Shown: positions 17,551 to 25,495 of the stretch, one piece after another
How the letters are laid out: the number at the start of each line of letters is the position of its first letter
Numbering within the stretch: the stretch's first letter is position 1
Origin: JAFECT01 sp036501825
GTDB lineage: Bacteria > Pseudomonadota > Alphaproteobacteria > Caulobacterales > Caulobacteraceae
Direction of reading: 5' to 3'
Length of the DNA stretch: 64,000 nt
NCBI GenBank assembly: GCA_036501825.1
Contig: DASXZP010000026.1
Coordinates: 186,001-250,000, forward strand
The notes under the pieces: model-generated
Seen by the model: the letters and a program-made list of their open reading frames with translations, nothing else
Told to the model about the DNA's origin: nothing
Databases searched by the model: none
Program-made: the position numbers and the translations under genes

Positions 17551-19092
17551 CTAGGGGGCTTTTGGGCCGGTGGCCAGGGCCTTGGGTACGACCGTGCCGG
17601 TGATCCAGGCCTCGAGCGCCTTGGTGTCGGCGATGTCGCCGTCATAGGTCAGGGCCGGGACGAATGGCCCCATCTGGTAGGGGATCTCCAGGTGCACCGA
17701 CATCAGCACGCTGAAATAGGAATACCCCGACGGCAGGTGCTGTTCGCGCAGGTCCACGAACCGGGTGGCGGCGTCGGTGGTCTGGCCGACCTGATAGGCG
17801 CCGAGCGCCAGAAACTCCTGCACCACCGACAGACAGGCGCTGAAACACAGGTTGTCGGTCAGGACGATCAGGCGCCCCTTCAGCGGCGACGCGACCTGCC
17901 GCGTCGCCGGCGGGGGCGGCGGCGCTACCTTGCAATTGACGTCGCCGGTCAGGGGTTTGCCCTTCGCCTTGGCCTCTTCCATCGTCTTGATCTCGGCGTC
18001 GAGCAGCTTGGCGATGTCGGGATAGCCCTTGGCCAGGAAATCCGCGCGCGCGACCTTCATGAAGGCGAGATTGTCATCGGACACGCGCAGCAAGCCGTCG
18101 ACCTGGCCGCAGTCGTCGCTGGATTCGCCGCCCATGACCTTATCGAACACCGGTTTGCTGACCAGCGAGATGGCGATGTCGTCGCCGACGACCTGGCCGC
18201 CGCCGCCGTTGCCGCGCAGATCGAGGACGACGAATTTCGCCTGCCGCATCGCCTCCTTCTGCGCCTCGACCGCCTTCAACACGGCGGGCGGCCCGTCGCC
18301 CATCAGCCGCTGCATCGCGATCCAATAGCCGTCGCCGACCTTGCGCACGCCAAAGCCCGAGGCGCCGGCGCCGATGGCGTCGTGCAGGCGCGGCAACAGC
18401 AATTCGCGCTTGATCAGCTCCCAGTCGAGGTGAACCGTCTGCGACTTGCCGGCCTGAACCAGCACGCACGCCGTGGGCCGCTTCACGAACGGATTGCCGT
18501 CGTCGACCAGCAACCAGGGCGCGTTCTGGAACTGCTGCGCGCCGACGCTCCAGTCGGCTTTGAACGCGCCGAGATTGGCGCGCGCCAGGTCCTCGACCGG
18601 AACGCCGTCGCAGCTGATCACCTGCGCGCCCTTCAGCGGCGCGCGCAGATCGTCGGTGTCGGCGACGACCCAGGCGGAGCCGTGCTTGCTGACGATGAAC
18701 CCTGGCCACAGCGGCCGGTTGGTGACGAACGCCGGGCGGCTCCAGATGTGCTTGTCGCCCATGCCGTTGGCGAAGCCGGCGAGCACGGCGACATAACCGT
18801 CGTAGGAGGTCACCTGCTGCGCCCGCGACAGGGCAAGCGTTCGGCTGGTCTCCAGCCGGTGCATGAAGGCGTGGTCGTGCAACTCCGGCGCGCCGCCGGG
18901 ATCGTTGTCGCGCAGCAGGCGGTAGGCGGCCTCGACGTCGGTGCGTGTGGTCTCGGCCCAACGCGGATCGGGCGGCGCCTGAAACCCCGGCGGGTCCCAG
19001 GTCGGCATGGGCTGCGCCGCCGCCGGACCAGTCAGGCCGATACACGCCAGAAGGAAAGCCGCGAGGGCCCAGGTCACCGAACGCCGCCGCAT
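17551..19092 (-). CDS. Secreted S41-family (tail-specific protease-like) peptidase
   Basis: 513 aa from ATG 19092, with a signal peptide (RRR, hydrophobic core, 'GPAAAQ'). The C-terminal half has the S41 layout: 'AKFVVLDLRGNGGG' (core strand and glycine turn) and later 'LIVLTDNLCFSACLSVVQEFLALG', where the Ser of F-S-A-C is in the nucleophile position. A PDZ-like segment precedes it ('APLKGAQVISCDGVPVEDLARA'). The insert 'APPPPPATRQVASP' is a flexible loop before the catalytic strand. An alternative upstream start would add a Cys-rich stretch before the signal peptide and is less likely. Substrate unknown. Confidence 0.7.
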   Translation of the reverse strand: MRRRSVTWALAAFLLACIGLTGPAAAQPMPTWDPPGFQAPPDPRWAETTRTDVEAAYRLLRDNDPGGAPELHDHAFMHRLETSRTLALSRAQQVTSYDGYVAVLAGFANGMGDKHIWSRPAFVTNRPLWPGFIVSKHGSAWVVADTDDLRAPLKGAQVISCDGVPVEDLARANLGAFKADWSVGAQQFQNAPWLLVDDGNPFVKRPTACVLVQAGKSQTVHLDWELIKRELLLPRLHDAIGAGASGFGVRKVGDGYWIAMQRLMGDGPPAVLKAVEAQKEAMRQAKFVVLDLRGNGGGGQVVGDDIAISLVSKPVFDKVMGGESSDDCGQVDGLLRVSDDNLAFMKVARADFLAKGYPDIAKLLDAEIKTMEEAKAKGKPLTGDVNCKVAPPPPPATRQVASPLKGRLIVLTDNLCFSACLSVVQEFLALGAYQVGQTTDAATRFVDLREQHLPSGYSYFSVLMSVHLEIPYQMGPFVPALTYDGDIADTKALEAWITGTVVPKALATGPKAP

Positions 19093-19198
19093 GTGCACTC
19101 CCGAGATCAGAACGGCCACACCATGCACCGGAATGCAGGTCCGGCAATGCGGACAGCCGCTTGGCTGCTGCAAGCGGCGCGGCGCCGGGCGCGAACGA

Positions 19199-19224
19199 CG
19201 GCCCCGGAGTCGCCTCCGGGGCCG
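19199..19224 (-). terminator. Hairpin downstream of the alpha/beta hydrolase gene
   Basis: A perfect 11-bp stem (CGGCCCCGGAG paired with CTCCGGGGCCG) with the loop TCGC starts 23 bp beyond the hydrolase stop on the minus strand. There is no clear T-run, so termination efficiency is uncertain. Confidence 0.5.
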
Positions 19225-19247
19225 CGGCTTTGCGAGATGACGAAGGC

Positions 19248-20027
19248 TTACTTCGCGGCGTCGTGCGCGGCGCGTTCGATCAGGTCGGCGACGACCTTGG
19301 GGTTGGACACATAGATCGCGTGGCTGCCGGCGGTTTCAGCGACCGTAGCGCCGGCGCGCGCGGCCATCTGACGTTGGGCGGGGGCGGGGATCATGTGGTC
19401 GTCGGCGGTGACGAGATACCAGCTCGGCTTGGCCTTCCACGCCGGCGCGGTGATCTTGCCGTCGAGCGCGGCGACGCCCCAGGGCACTTGCGAGTCCGCC
19501 ATGAAGGCCGATTGCGCAGGCGTGACGTCGGCGGCGAAAGCTTCGGCGAACTTGGCGCGGTCGAGGAACAGATAACCGTCCACCGGCGCCAGGATCGGCG
19601 GCACGGGCGCGCCGGCCGGCGGGTTGGCGATCAGCGACGAGACGGACTCGCCGTGGTCGGGCGCGAAGGCGGCGATGTAGACGAGGCCCTTCACCTTGTC
19701 GTTGGTCCCGGACTCGGTGATCACCACGCCGCCGTAGGAGTGGCCGACGAGGATGGCGGGGCCGTCCTGAGCGTCGAGCGCGCGCCTGGTCGCCGCGACG
19801 TCGTCGGCGAGCGAGGTGGTGGGGTTCTGGACGATGGTGACCTTGTAACCGTCCTTGGTCAGGATTTTGTAGACGCCCTCCCAGCCCGAGCCGTCCACGA
19901 AACCACCGTGGACCAGGACCACGTTCTTGATGGCGCCGGCGGGGGCCGCTTCGGCTGATCCGGACGCGCCCGCCAGGCTCATGGCGGCGACGGCGATCGA
20001 GGCGAGAGATGCATTGAGCTTCGACAT
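19248..20027 (-). CDS. Secreted alpha/beta hydrolase
   Basis: 259-residue alpha/beta-hydrolase-fold esterase-like protein with a signal peptide (about 1-27, 'SLAGASGSAEA'). The oxyanion-hole strand is VVLVHGGFVDGSGW (36-49) and the nucleophile elbow is GHSYGG with S97; the terminal His is in 'AGSHAIYVSNP' near residue 240. The layout is that of the pyrethroid/salicylate-esterase-like group (about 230-260 aa). It is divergent from a MarR-family gene with palindromes in between, a common arrangement when the regulator controls the hydrolase. Substrate unknown. Confidence 0.8.
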   Translation of the reverse strand: MSKLNASLASIAVAAMSLAGASGSAEAAPAGAIKNVVLVHGGFVDGSGWEGVYKILTKDGYKVTIVQNPTTSLADDVAATRRALDAQDGPAILVGHSYGGVVITESGTNDKVKGLVYIAAFAPDHGESVSSLIANPPAGAPVPPILAPVDGYLFLDRAKFAEAFAADVTPAQSAFMADSQVPWGVAALDGKITAPAWKAKPSWYLVTADDHMIPAPAQRQMAARAGATVAETAGSHAIYVSNPKVVADLIERAAHDAAK

Positions 20028-20050
20028 GACAGATCCTCTCTTGTTTGGCT

Positions 20051-20072
20051 GCGATAATGATTATCGCGATAA
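20051..20072. promoter_or_regulatory. Overlapping palindromes in the hydrolase/marR intergenic region
   Basis: GCGATAATGATTATCGC (20051-20067) is a perfect odd-centred inverted repeat, and TTATCGCGATAA (20061-20072) is a perfect 12-bp palindrome overlapping it. Both are built of CGATAA half-sites. The element lies 24 bp upstream of the hydrolase start, where bound protein would block its promoter. The divergent MarR-family protein is the likeliest ligand; the centre also resembles a Fur box (GATAATGATTATC). Confidence 0.6.
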
Positions 20073-20115
20073 CTGATGGGTATGCCGGCCAAAGATGCTT
20101 GTCAAACGCTTTTTC

Positions 20116-20134
20116 ATCGCGATATATATTATCG
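20116..20134. promoter_or_regulatory. Second CGATA/TATCG inverted repeat, AT-rich core
   Basis: Inside ATCGCGATATATATTATCG, the arms CGATA and TATCG are separated by five bases, repeating the half-site of the operator 50 bp away. The AT-rich core is probably part of the marR promoter, 27 bp upstream of the proposed TTG start. Paired sites like this would allow autoregulation. Confidence 0.5.
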
Positions 20135-20160
20135 TCGTTTTCGCCCTAGGAGCCCTGGTT

Positions 20161-20601
20161 TTGGAAGACTTTCCCTTCCCCCTCCCGCTGGATCGCCAGC
20201 TCGGCTTCGGGCTCTACGGGGCGTTCATGGCGGTCAGCCGGACCTACAAGCCCTGGCTGGACCGCCTGGGCCTGACCTATCCGCAGTACCTGGTCCTGTG
20301 CGTGCTTTGGGAGGACGAGGCGCAGACGATCGGCTCGATCGCCCAGCGCCTGGACCTCGAGCCGAGCACCATCACCCCCCTGGTCAAACGGCTGGAGGCG
20401 GCTGGCCACTTGGAGCGCCGTCGCAATCCCGACGACGAGCGGCAGGTGAAGGTGATCATCACCGATCAAGGCCGCGCGCTGCGCGCCCAGACGCGCACCC
20501 TGGCCGAGGCGCTCTACGGCAAGGCGGGCATGAGCGTGGCGGAGCTCCAGGACCTCAACACGCGCGTCAAGGCGCTGCGCGACGCGTTTCGCGCGCCGTG
20601 A
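20161..20601 (+). CDS. MarR-family regulator, OhrR-like but without the N-terminal redox cysteine
   Basis: 146-residue winged-helix regulator. 'DRQLGFGLYGAFMAVSRTYKPWLDRLGLTYPQYLVLCVLWED' aligns with OhrR (organic-peroxide sensor), and 'LDLEPSTITPLVKRLEAAGHLERRRNPDDERQV' is the recognition helix and wing. The OhrR peroxide-sensing Cys (position 15 of the L-C-F motif in B. subtilis) is Gly15 here; the only cysteine is C47. I place the start at TTG 20161, 8 bp after AGGAG: a reading from ATG 20095 would add 22 hydrophobic residues translated through the operator/promoter. It probably controls the divergent hydrolase and itself. Confidence 0.8.
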   Translation: MEDFPFPLPLDRQLGFGLYGAFMAVSRTYKPWLDRLGLTYPQYLVLCVLWEDEAQTIGSIAQRLDLEPSTITPLVKRLEAAGHLERRRNPDDERQVKVIITDQGRALRAQTRTLAEALYGKAGMSVAELQDLNTRVKALRDAFRAP

Positions 20602-20602
20602 G

Positions 20603-21661
20603 CTAGCGCGTCAAGCGTTCGGCGACGGCGTGGGCGGCGGCGGCGAGCGCGGCGGCGTCCAGACGGTCGAGGGTGATCACTTCCATCGGCTTGCGTGCGC
20701 CGCTGCGGCTCGAGCGCGCGTAGGATGGATCATAGTGGCGGGACAGCAGTTCTTCCGCCAGTTCTTCGAACACGCCGTCACGGGCCAGCGCGCGCCAGGC
20801 GTCGACGCGTTTGCGGCCGAGGCGGACGGGCAGGCGCGAGAGCATCGCGTCCAACCCTTCGCGGTCGGCGGCGGTGTCGGCATAGGCGCGCAGCAGATAG
20901 GCGACGCGTTCGGGCGCCGGTGCGGCGATGCGGATGCGCGGCGCTGCGCTCATCGCGCTCCACAGCGCGGGCGGAAGCATAAGCTCACCCACCTTGCTTG
21001 ACTCCGCCTCAACAAGCACCGGGCGCGCCGGATCGAAGCCGTCGATGGCGGCGAGGAGGCGGCTCTCGAACAGTTTCTGGTTGGGCTGCGGTTGGCCCGG
21101 CAGGGCGCCCAGCAGGGAGCCGCGATGCGCCGCGAGGCCTTCCAGGTCTATGGTCTGTACGCCGAGCGCGGCGACGCGATTCAGGATCTCGGTCTTGGCC
21201 GAACCGGTCGGCCCGTCGAGCAACACCAGTTGTAGCCCGAGCGGCGCATCGTACAGGGTCCGGCTGACCCTCGCGCGGTAGGTCTTGTAGCCGCCCTTCA
21301 GCACCGCGACGCGCCAGCCGACCTCGGCCAGCACCACCGCCATGGCGTTCGAGCGCATGCCGCCGCGCCAGCAGTAGAGCAGCGGCTGGAACCCGCCCTC
21401 CATCTTCGCCAGCGGGCCGGCCAGGTGGGCGCCGACATTGCGCGCGACGTAGGAGGCGCCGAGCTTGCGCGCCTCGAACTTGGAGAGCTGGACGTAGAGG
21501 GTCCCGACCTCGGCCCGCTCGGCATCGCTGAGCACCGGCAGATTCACCGCGCCGGGGACGTGGTCCTCGGCGAATTCCGCGGGACTGCGCACGTCGATGA
21601 TCATATCGAAGCGGGCGAGCGCTTGCGGGTCAGCGGCGGCGAGAGACTCGATGGCGGCCAT
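20603..21661 (-). CDS. mnmH: tRNA 2-selenouridine synthase MnmH (SelU)
   Basis: 352 residues: an N-terminal rhodanese domain (about 1-125) and a C-terminal P-loop domain. C97 in YCWRGGMRS is the catalytic rhodanese cysteine (same number as C97 of E. coli SelU), and the Walker A is GPTGSAKT (150-157). The enzyme replaces sulphur by selenium in 2-thiouridine at the wobble position of tRNAs for Lys, Glu and Gln, through a geranylated intermediate, using selenophosphate. Its start is 45 bp from that of the divergent selD, which makes the donor, so the pathway is encoded by one shared promoter region. Confidence 0.93.
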   Translation of the reverse strand: MAAIESLAAADPQALARFDMIIDVRSPAEFAEDHVPGAVNLPVLSDAERAEVGTLYVQLSKFEARKLGASYVARNVGAHLAGPLAKMEGGFQPLLYCWRGGMRSNAMAVVLAEVGWRVAVLKGGYKTYRARVSRTLYDAPLGLQLVLLDGPTGSAKTEILNRVAALGVQTIDLEGLAAHRGSLLGALPGQPQPNQKLFESRLLAAIDGFDPARPVLVEAESSKVGELMLPPALWSAMSAAPRIRIAAPAPERVAYLLRAYADTAADREGLDAMLSRLPVRLGRKRVDAWRALARDGVFEELAEELLSRHYDPSYARSSRSGARKPMEVITLDRLDAAALAAAAHAVAERLTR

Positions 21662-21706
21662 GGTCGTCCGCGACTATACCGGATGCCCACGGATCGGGAG
21701 ACCCTC

Positions 21707-22747
21707 ATGGCTGACGCCGTACGCCTGACCTCGCTCGCCCACGGCGGCGGCTGCGGCTGCAAGCTGGCGCCGGCGGTGCTGCAGGAGATCCTCAGCAAGA
21801 CCCCGGTGGCGGGGGTGTTCCCGGACCTGCTGGTGGGGACCGAGACCGGCGATGACGCGGCGGTGTGGCGGCTGAACGAGCGCCAGGCGGTGGTGGCGAC
21901 CACGGACTTCTTCATGCCGGTGGTGGACGACCCCTTCGACTTCGGCCGCATCGCCGCGACCAACGCCCTGTCGGACGTGTACGCCATGGGCGCCAAACCG
22001 ATCTTCGCGCTGGCCCTGGTCGGCATGCCGGTGGACAAGCTGTCGCCGGATACCATCGGCAAGATTTTGTCCGGCGGCGCGGCGGTCTGCGCCGAGGCGG
22101 GCGTGCCGATCGCGGGCGGCCACTCGATCGATTCCGTCGAGCCGATCTACGGGCTGGTGGCGCTGGGCGTGGTCGATCCGGCGAAGGTGATGAAGAACGC
22201 GACCGCGCGTGCGGGCGACGTGCTGATCCTGACCAAGGGCCTGGGCGTCGGCGTGCTGAGCGCCGCGTTCAAACAGGAGAAGCTGGACGCGGAGGGTTAC
22301 ACCGCCCTGATCGCTTCGACGACAAAGCTCAACACCGTCGGCGCCGAACTCCCGGACGTGGAGGGCGTGCACGCCGTGACCGATGTCACCGGTTTTGGCC
22401 TGCTGGGGCACACGCTGGAAATCTGCCGCGGTTCGGGCCTTACCGCTGAAATCGACGCCGATGCGCCTGTGCTGCTGCACGGCGTCGAAGCCCTGGCCCG
22501 CGCTGGTGTGCGCACCGGCGCCTCCGGCCGCAACTGGAAAAGCTACGGCGCCGCGGTCCACGCCGACGGTCTGGAGGATTGGCGCCGCGATCTGTTGTGC
22601 GACCCGCAGACGAGCGGGGGATTGCTCATCGCGGTCGATCCGGCGCAGGCGGATGCGGTGTTGGCGTTGGTTAAGTCCCGTGGCTTCGAAAGCGCGCGCA
22701 TCGTCGGACGAATGCTGGACGGGCCCCCGGAAATCCGCGTGGTCTAA
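21707..22747 (+). CDS. selD: Selenide, water dikinase (selenophosphate synthetase)
   Basis: 346-residue cytoplasmic enzyme making selenophosphate from selenide and ATP. The glycine-rich GGGCGCK motif gives C16 and K19, matching catalytic Cys17/Lys20 of E. coli SelD, so this is a cysteine rather than selenocysteine form. The AIR-synthase-like ATP-binding segments 'GDDAAVWRL', 'TTDFFMPVVDDPFDFGRIAATNALSDVYAMGA' and 'CDPQTSGGLL' are all present. ATG 21707 was chosen over ATG 21683 because GGGAG lies 6 bp before it and the length then matches the family. It is divergent from mnmH. Confidence 0.95.
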   Translation: MADAVRLTSLAHGGGCGCKLAPAVLQEILSKTPVAGVFPDLLVGTETGDDAAVWRLNERQAVVATTDFFMPVVDDPFDFGRIAATNALSDVYAMGAKPIFALALVGMPVDKLSPDTIGKILSGGAAVCAEAGVPIAGGHSIDSVEPIYGLVALGVVDPAKVMKNATARAGDVLILTKGLGVGVLSAAFKQEKLDAEGYTALIASTTKLNTVGAELPDVEGVHAVTDVTGFGLLGHTLEICRGSGLTAEIDADAPVLLHGVEALARAGVRTGASGRNWKSYGAAVHADGLEDWRRDLLCDPQTSGGLLIAVDPAQADAVLALVKSRGFESARIVGRMLDGPPEIRVV

Positions 22748-22754
22748 ACTTCGT

Positions 22755-22902
22755 TACCCTCACCCGAAGGGGGAGGGTCGCGCGAAGCGCGGGGTGGGGG
22801 ATCAAGCGCAACGCAAGCGGGGCTTCTGCGGAAGGCGTCACGCCACATACCCCACCCCGCCTTGCTTCGCGACGGCGACCCTCCCCTTGCAGGGGAGGGT
22901 GA
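22755..22902. repeat. Palindromic intergenic repeat after selD (variant family)
   Basis: About 148 bp beginning ACCCTCACCCGAAGGGGGAG and ending with an inverted counterpart (CCCTCCCCTTGCAGGGGAGGGTGA). It contains nested hairpins including GCGCGAAGCGC and inner complementary GGGTGGGG / CCCCACCC blocks. It resembles, but is not the same as, the seven-copy family elsewhere in the window. No coding potential. It may end selD and cobB-like lipoprotein transcripts as a two-sided hairpin. The remaining ~125 bp to the next gene hold nothing I recognise. Confidence 0.7.
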
Positions 22903-23027
22903 ACTGAGGTGTGAATCGCGAACTTTAAGCAGCGTCCCGACGCCTCCACTTTGTGCGCGCGTCATGGTAGGTTCGGAACCTGCTCTTTGACATCGTTTGG
23001 GACGAATAACGTTTGCGGTCCGCGCGC

Positions 23028-23921
23028 CTAGCGGATCGCGAGTAGTGTTTTTGCGATCGCCGCGTCCAACTTCTGTAAATCAAAGTGCTGCGGGTCGTCG
23101 TGCTTCGCTGGGATGCCTGCGTCCACCGCAGAGTGGAAACCGGGTGTCATCCACACGTGCGCACGGGTGGAGGCGATGATGTAGAGCAGGGCTAGGGTAT
23201 CGTATTGGGCGTCGGTGAAGCCCGGGTCGGGCGCGATGGTGTCGTTGCGGGGGAGGCCTGGTTCCTGGCGGCGGGGTTGCACCATCTCGATGTGCAGGAA
23301 CAGGCCCTTGGCGCGGACGTCTTTGAAATGTTCGCGTTTGGTGGCGCGCCAGGGAATGGAGAAGTCGTGGCCGAGTGCGACTTCGCCCTTGCGGTTGACG
23401 AAGACGTGGGCGACCGGGTCCTTGCCGGGTTGGAAGTAGATGTGGAAGTCGTTGACGGTGGGATCGTCGTTCAGATCGTTCGGGAACGGCTTGTCTTCGA
23501 GCCACGGTTCTGACGTGTCGTGGATGACGAAATAGCGGGCCTGGGTTGCGTCGGGGCGGTTGTCCCAGGCGCGGGCGATGGGGCGGTCGAGGAAGAAGGC
23601 CACCACGCTCCAGGTGGAGCGTTGCAGGGCGCTGTCGCCGTGGGCGTTGACGTAGCGGTGCAGGGCGTCGAGGGACGGCAAGTCGGTGGTTGTGCCGACC
23701 AGGCGGTCGAGCGTCGGCGGCAGCGGTTGCTCGCGGCTGAGCACGCCGCCCTTGTTCACGTGGCGCAGGAGGCAGCGGGCCTGGGCGCGGGCGTCGCCGA
23801 CCTCGAAGGTCAGGGTGTCGGGGTTGAAGCGGCAGGTGCGTTCGTGGGCGACGTCGAGCTTGGCCGTCATGCAGGAGCCGGTCAGCAGCGCGGCGAGCAA
23901 GACGGCGGCGGCGCGTCTCAT
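23028..23921 (-). CDS. Putative lipoprotein with N-acetylmuramoyl-L-alanine amidase-like (AmpD/Amidase_2) fold
   Basis: 297 aa. The N-terminus MRRAAAVLLAALLTGSC suggests a lipoprotein with C17 as lipid attachment site. Segments 'RYFVIHDTSEP', 'DPVAHVFVNRKGEVALGHDF', 'GLFLHIEMVQP', 'YDTLALLYIIASTRAH' and 'HDDPQHFDLQKLD' follow the order of Amidase_2 (zinc ligands His in VIHDTS, a second His, and Asp of the H-x-D-P-x-x-F-D motif). That would place it as a periplasmic peptidoglycan or muropeptide amidase. The identification rests on motif order only. Its ATG overlaps the amidase stop (ATGA), so the two are translationally coupled. Confidence 0.55.
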   Translation of the reverse strand: MRRAAAVLLAALLTGSCMTAKLDVAHERTCRFNPDTLTFEVGDARAQARCLLRHVNKGGVLSREQPLPPTLDRLVGTTTDLPSLDALHRYVNAHGDSALQRSTWSVVAFFLDRPIARAWDNRPDATQARYFVIHDTSEPWLEDKPFPNDLNDDPTVNDFHIYFQPGKDPVAHVFVNRKGEVALGHDFSIPWRATKREHFKDVRAKGLFLHIEMVQPRRQEPGLPRNDTIAPDPGFTDAQYDTLALLYIIASTRAHVWMTPGFHSAVDAGIPAKHDDPQHFDLQKLDAAIAKTLLAIR

Positions 23922-25258
23922 GTCTGCGCGAGCGCGGCTTCGACCGCTTCGGCGACGGCGAGCAGACGGGCGTCGCCCATAGTCTCGCCGGTCAGCATGA
24001 AGCCGCTGGGCGCGGTTCCGGCCTCGTGCATCGGCAGGGTGAGCGCGCAACGGTCCACCAGGTTGATGATCCGTGCGTTGCGCAGCAGCAGAGAGTTGGC
24101 GCGGCCGAAGGCTTTCGCGTCCTGTACGTCGGCGATGCGGGGCGCGGTGGTGGCGCAGGTGGGTGACACCAGGGCGTCGAAACCTTCCGACAGGCGGTCG
24201 ATCTGTTTGGCGAGGGCGTCGAAGCGCCAGCGCATATGCAGATAGTCGCTGGAGCTCAGCCTTCCGCCGGCCTCCAGTCGGAAGAGAACGTTGGGGTCGT
24301 AGAGCTCGCGCCGCTCGATCCAGCCCCTTTGCGCGTGCACGGCGTAGGCCTGAGCGTTGACCAGGGCGCCCTTGGCCTCGATCGCGGGGATGTCGTTCAG
24401 CGCGGGCAAGCGCAGACGCTCGATCGCAACGCCGGCGGCGGAGAGACGCGACAGCGCGCGCTCGAAGTCGTGTGCGACCTGGGGCTCCAGCTCGTCGAGG
24501 AAGAAATCTTCGATGACGCCGAAGCGCAGGCCCGCGATCTCGAGCGCTTCGTGCCGTTCGATCGGGTCGTCGGCCATCACCTCGTCGAGCAGGCGGCAGT
24601 CTTCGACCGTGGTCGCGAGCGGGCCGATACTGTCGAGGTCGGGCGCCAAGGGCACTGCGCCTTCGGTCGTGATACGCCGCTTGGTCGGTTTGAAGCCGAC
24701 AACGCCGCACACAGCCGCGGGAATGCGCACCGAGCCGCCGGTGTCGGTGCCGATGGAGGCTGCGGTTTGGCCGAGACCCACGGTGACGCCGGCGCCGGCG
24801 CTGGAGCCGCCGGGCGCACGGTCGGGATCGCGCGGATTGACGGCTTGCGGGGCATGCGGATTGAGGCCGACGCCGGAGAAGGCGAAGGGGCTCATCTGGG
24901 TGCGTCCCACGATGATCAGCCCCGCCGCCTTCAGCCGCGAGACCACGGGCGCGTCCCGCTTGGCGATGGGATCGTGGCGCAGGTGCACGGTCCCCGCCGG
25001 CGTGGGGCGGCCCTCGATGTCGAACAGGTCCTTCACCGAGATCGGCAAGCCGGCCAAGGCGCCGGTACGGTCGCCGGACGCGCGTTCGCGGTCGGCCGCG
25101 TCCGCCGCCGCGCGCGCCTCGTCGGCGAAGACGTCGGTGAACGGACGCGGATCGCGCGCGATGGCATCGAGGGACGCCTCGACCAGGGCGCGGCTGGTGG
25201 TCTCGCCGCGGGCGAGCGCATCGGCTTGGGCGGAGAGGGTGGTGGGGGGATTGGTCAC
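23918..25258 (-). CDS. Amidase signature (AS) family amidohydrolase
   Basis: 446-residue amidase from GTG 25258; an upstream extension would run through an intergenic repeat. The Ser-cisSer-Lys triad is visible: K76 in LPISVKDLFD, S152 in APGGSSAG and S176 in TDTGGSVRIP, with 76- and 24-residue spacings matching the family (FAAH K142, S217, S241 are 75 and 24 apart). 'SIGPLATTVEDC' follows as usual. These enzymes hydrolyse carboxamides; substrates cannot be read from sequence. It precedes and overlaps by 4 bp a gene for a putative peptidoglycan amidase-like lipoprotein. GatA is unlikely because no gatB or gatC is near. Confidence 0.85.
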   Translation of the reverse strand: MTNPPTTLSAQADALARGETTSRALVEASLDAIARDPRPFTDVFADEARAAADAADRERASGDRTGALAGLPISVKDLFDIEGRPTPAGTVHLRHDPIAKRDAPVVSRLKAAGLIIVGRTQMSPFAFSGVGLNPHAPQAVNPRDPDRAPGGSSAGAGVTVGLGQTAASIGTDTGGSVRIPAAVCGVVGFKPTKRRITTEGAVPLAPDLDSIGPLATTVEDCRLLDEVMADDPIERHEALEIAGLRFGVIEDFFLDELEPQVAHDFERALSRLSAAGVAIERLRLPALNDIPAIEAKGALVNAQAYAVHAQRGWIERRELYDPNVLFRLEAGGRLSSSDYLHMRWRFDALAKQIDRLSEGFDALVSPTCATTAPRIADVQDAKAFGRANSLLLRNARIINLVDRCALTLPMHEAGTAPSGFMLTGETMGDARLLAVAEAVEAALAQT

Positions 25259-25280
25259 GCCGTTTGGTCTCTCGTCACGA

Positions 25281-25476
25281 AAATCCTCCCCCGGCCGAAG
25301 GCCGCAGGGGAGGGGGACCGCCGAAGGCGGTGGAGGGGCCAATGCCGACGTCGGCCGATGCAACCTCAACCGCGGTGTGCACCGCTGGACCGCTAATCCC
25401 TGAGCGTCGCGCCGGCCCCTCCGTCGGCTTTGGGCCGACACCTCCCCTGCGCGCTTCGCGCGGGGGAGGATTTTCA
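25281..25476. repeat. Composite palindromic repeat, copy B
   Basis: About 196-bp element with termini AAATCCTCCCCCGG and CGGGGGAGGATTTT (inverted), subterminal hairpins such as GGCCGAAGGCC, and inner GGAGGGGCC ... GGCCCCTCC. The ~75-bp spacer is homologous, in inverted orientation, to the spacers of the tandem copies at about 32.5-33.1 kb. Non-coding, between amidase and ybjQ-like genes. Confidence 0.85.
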
Positions 25477-25495
25477 GACGGCGGCATACGCTTGC

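Noticed and set aside
14244..17603. Plus-strand frame of over 1100 codons opposite BNR paralogue 1
   Set aside because: Low-complexity Gly/Val/Arg sequence with no domain; shadow of a high-GC gene. The same holds for minus-strand frames at about 26.9-30.0 kb and 41.4-43.8 kb.
20095..20160. N-terminal membrane segment of the MarR protein
   Set aside because: It is translated through the operator and AT-rich promoter; an AGGAG-TTG start removes it.
21707..22747. Selenocysteine in SelD
   Set aside because: The catalytic position is Cys16 (TGC), with no in-frame TGA.
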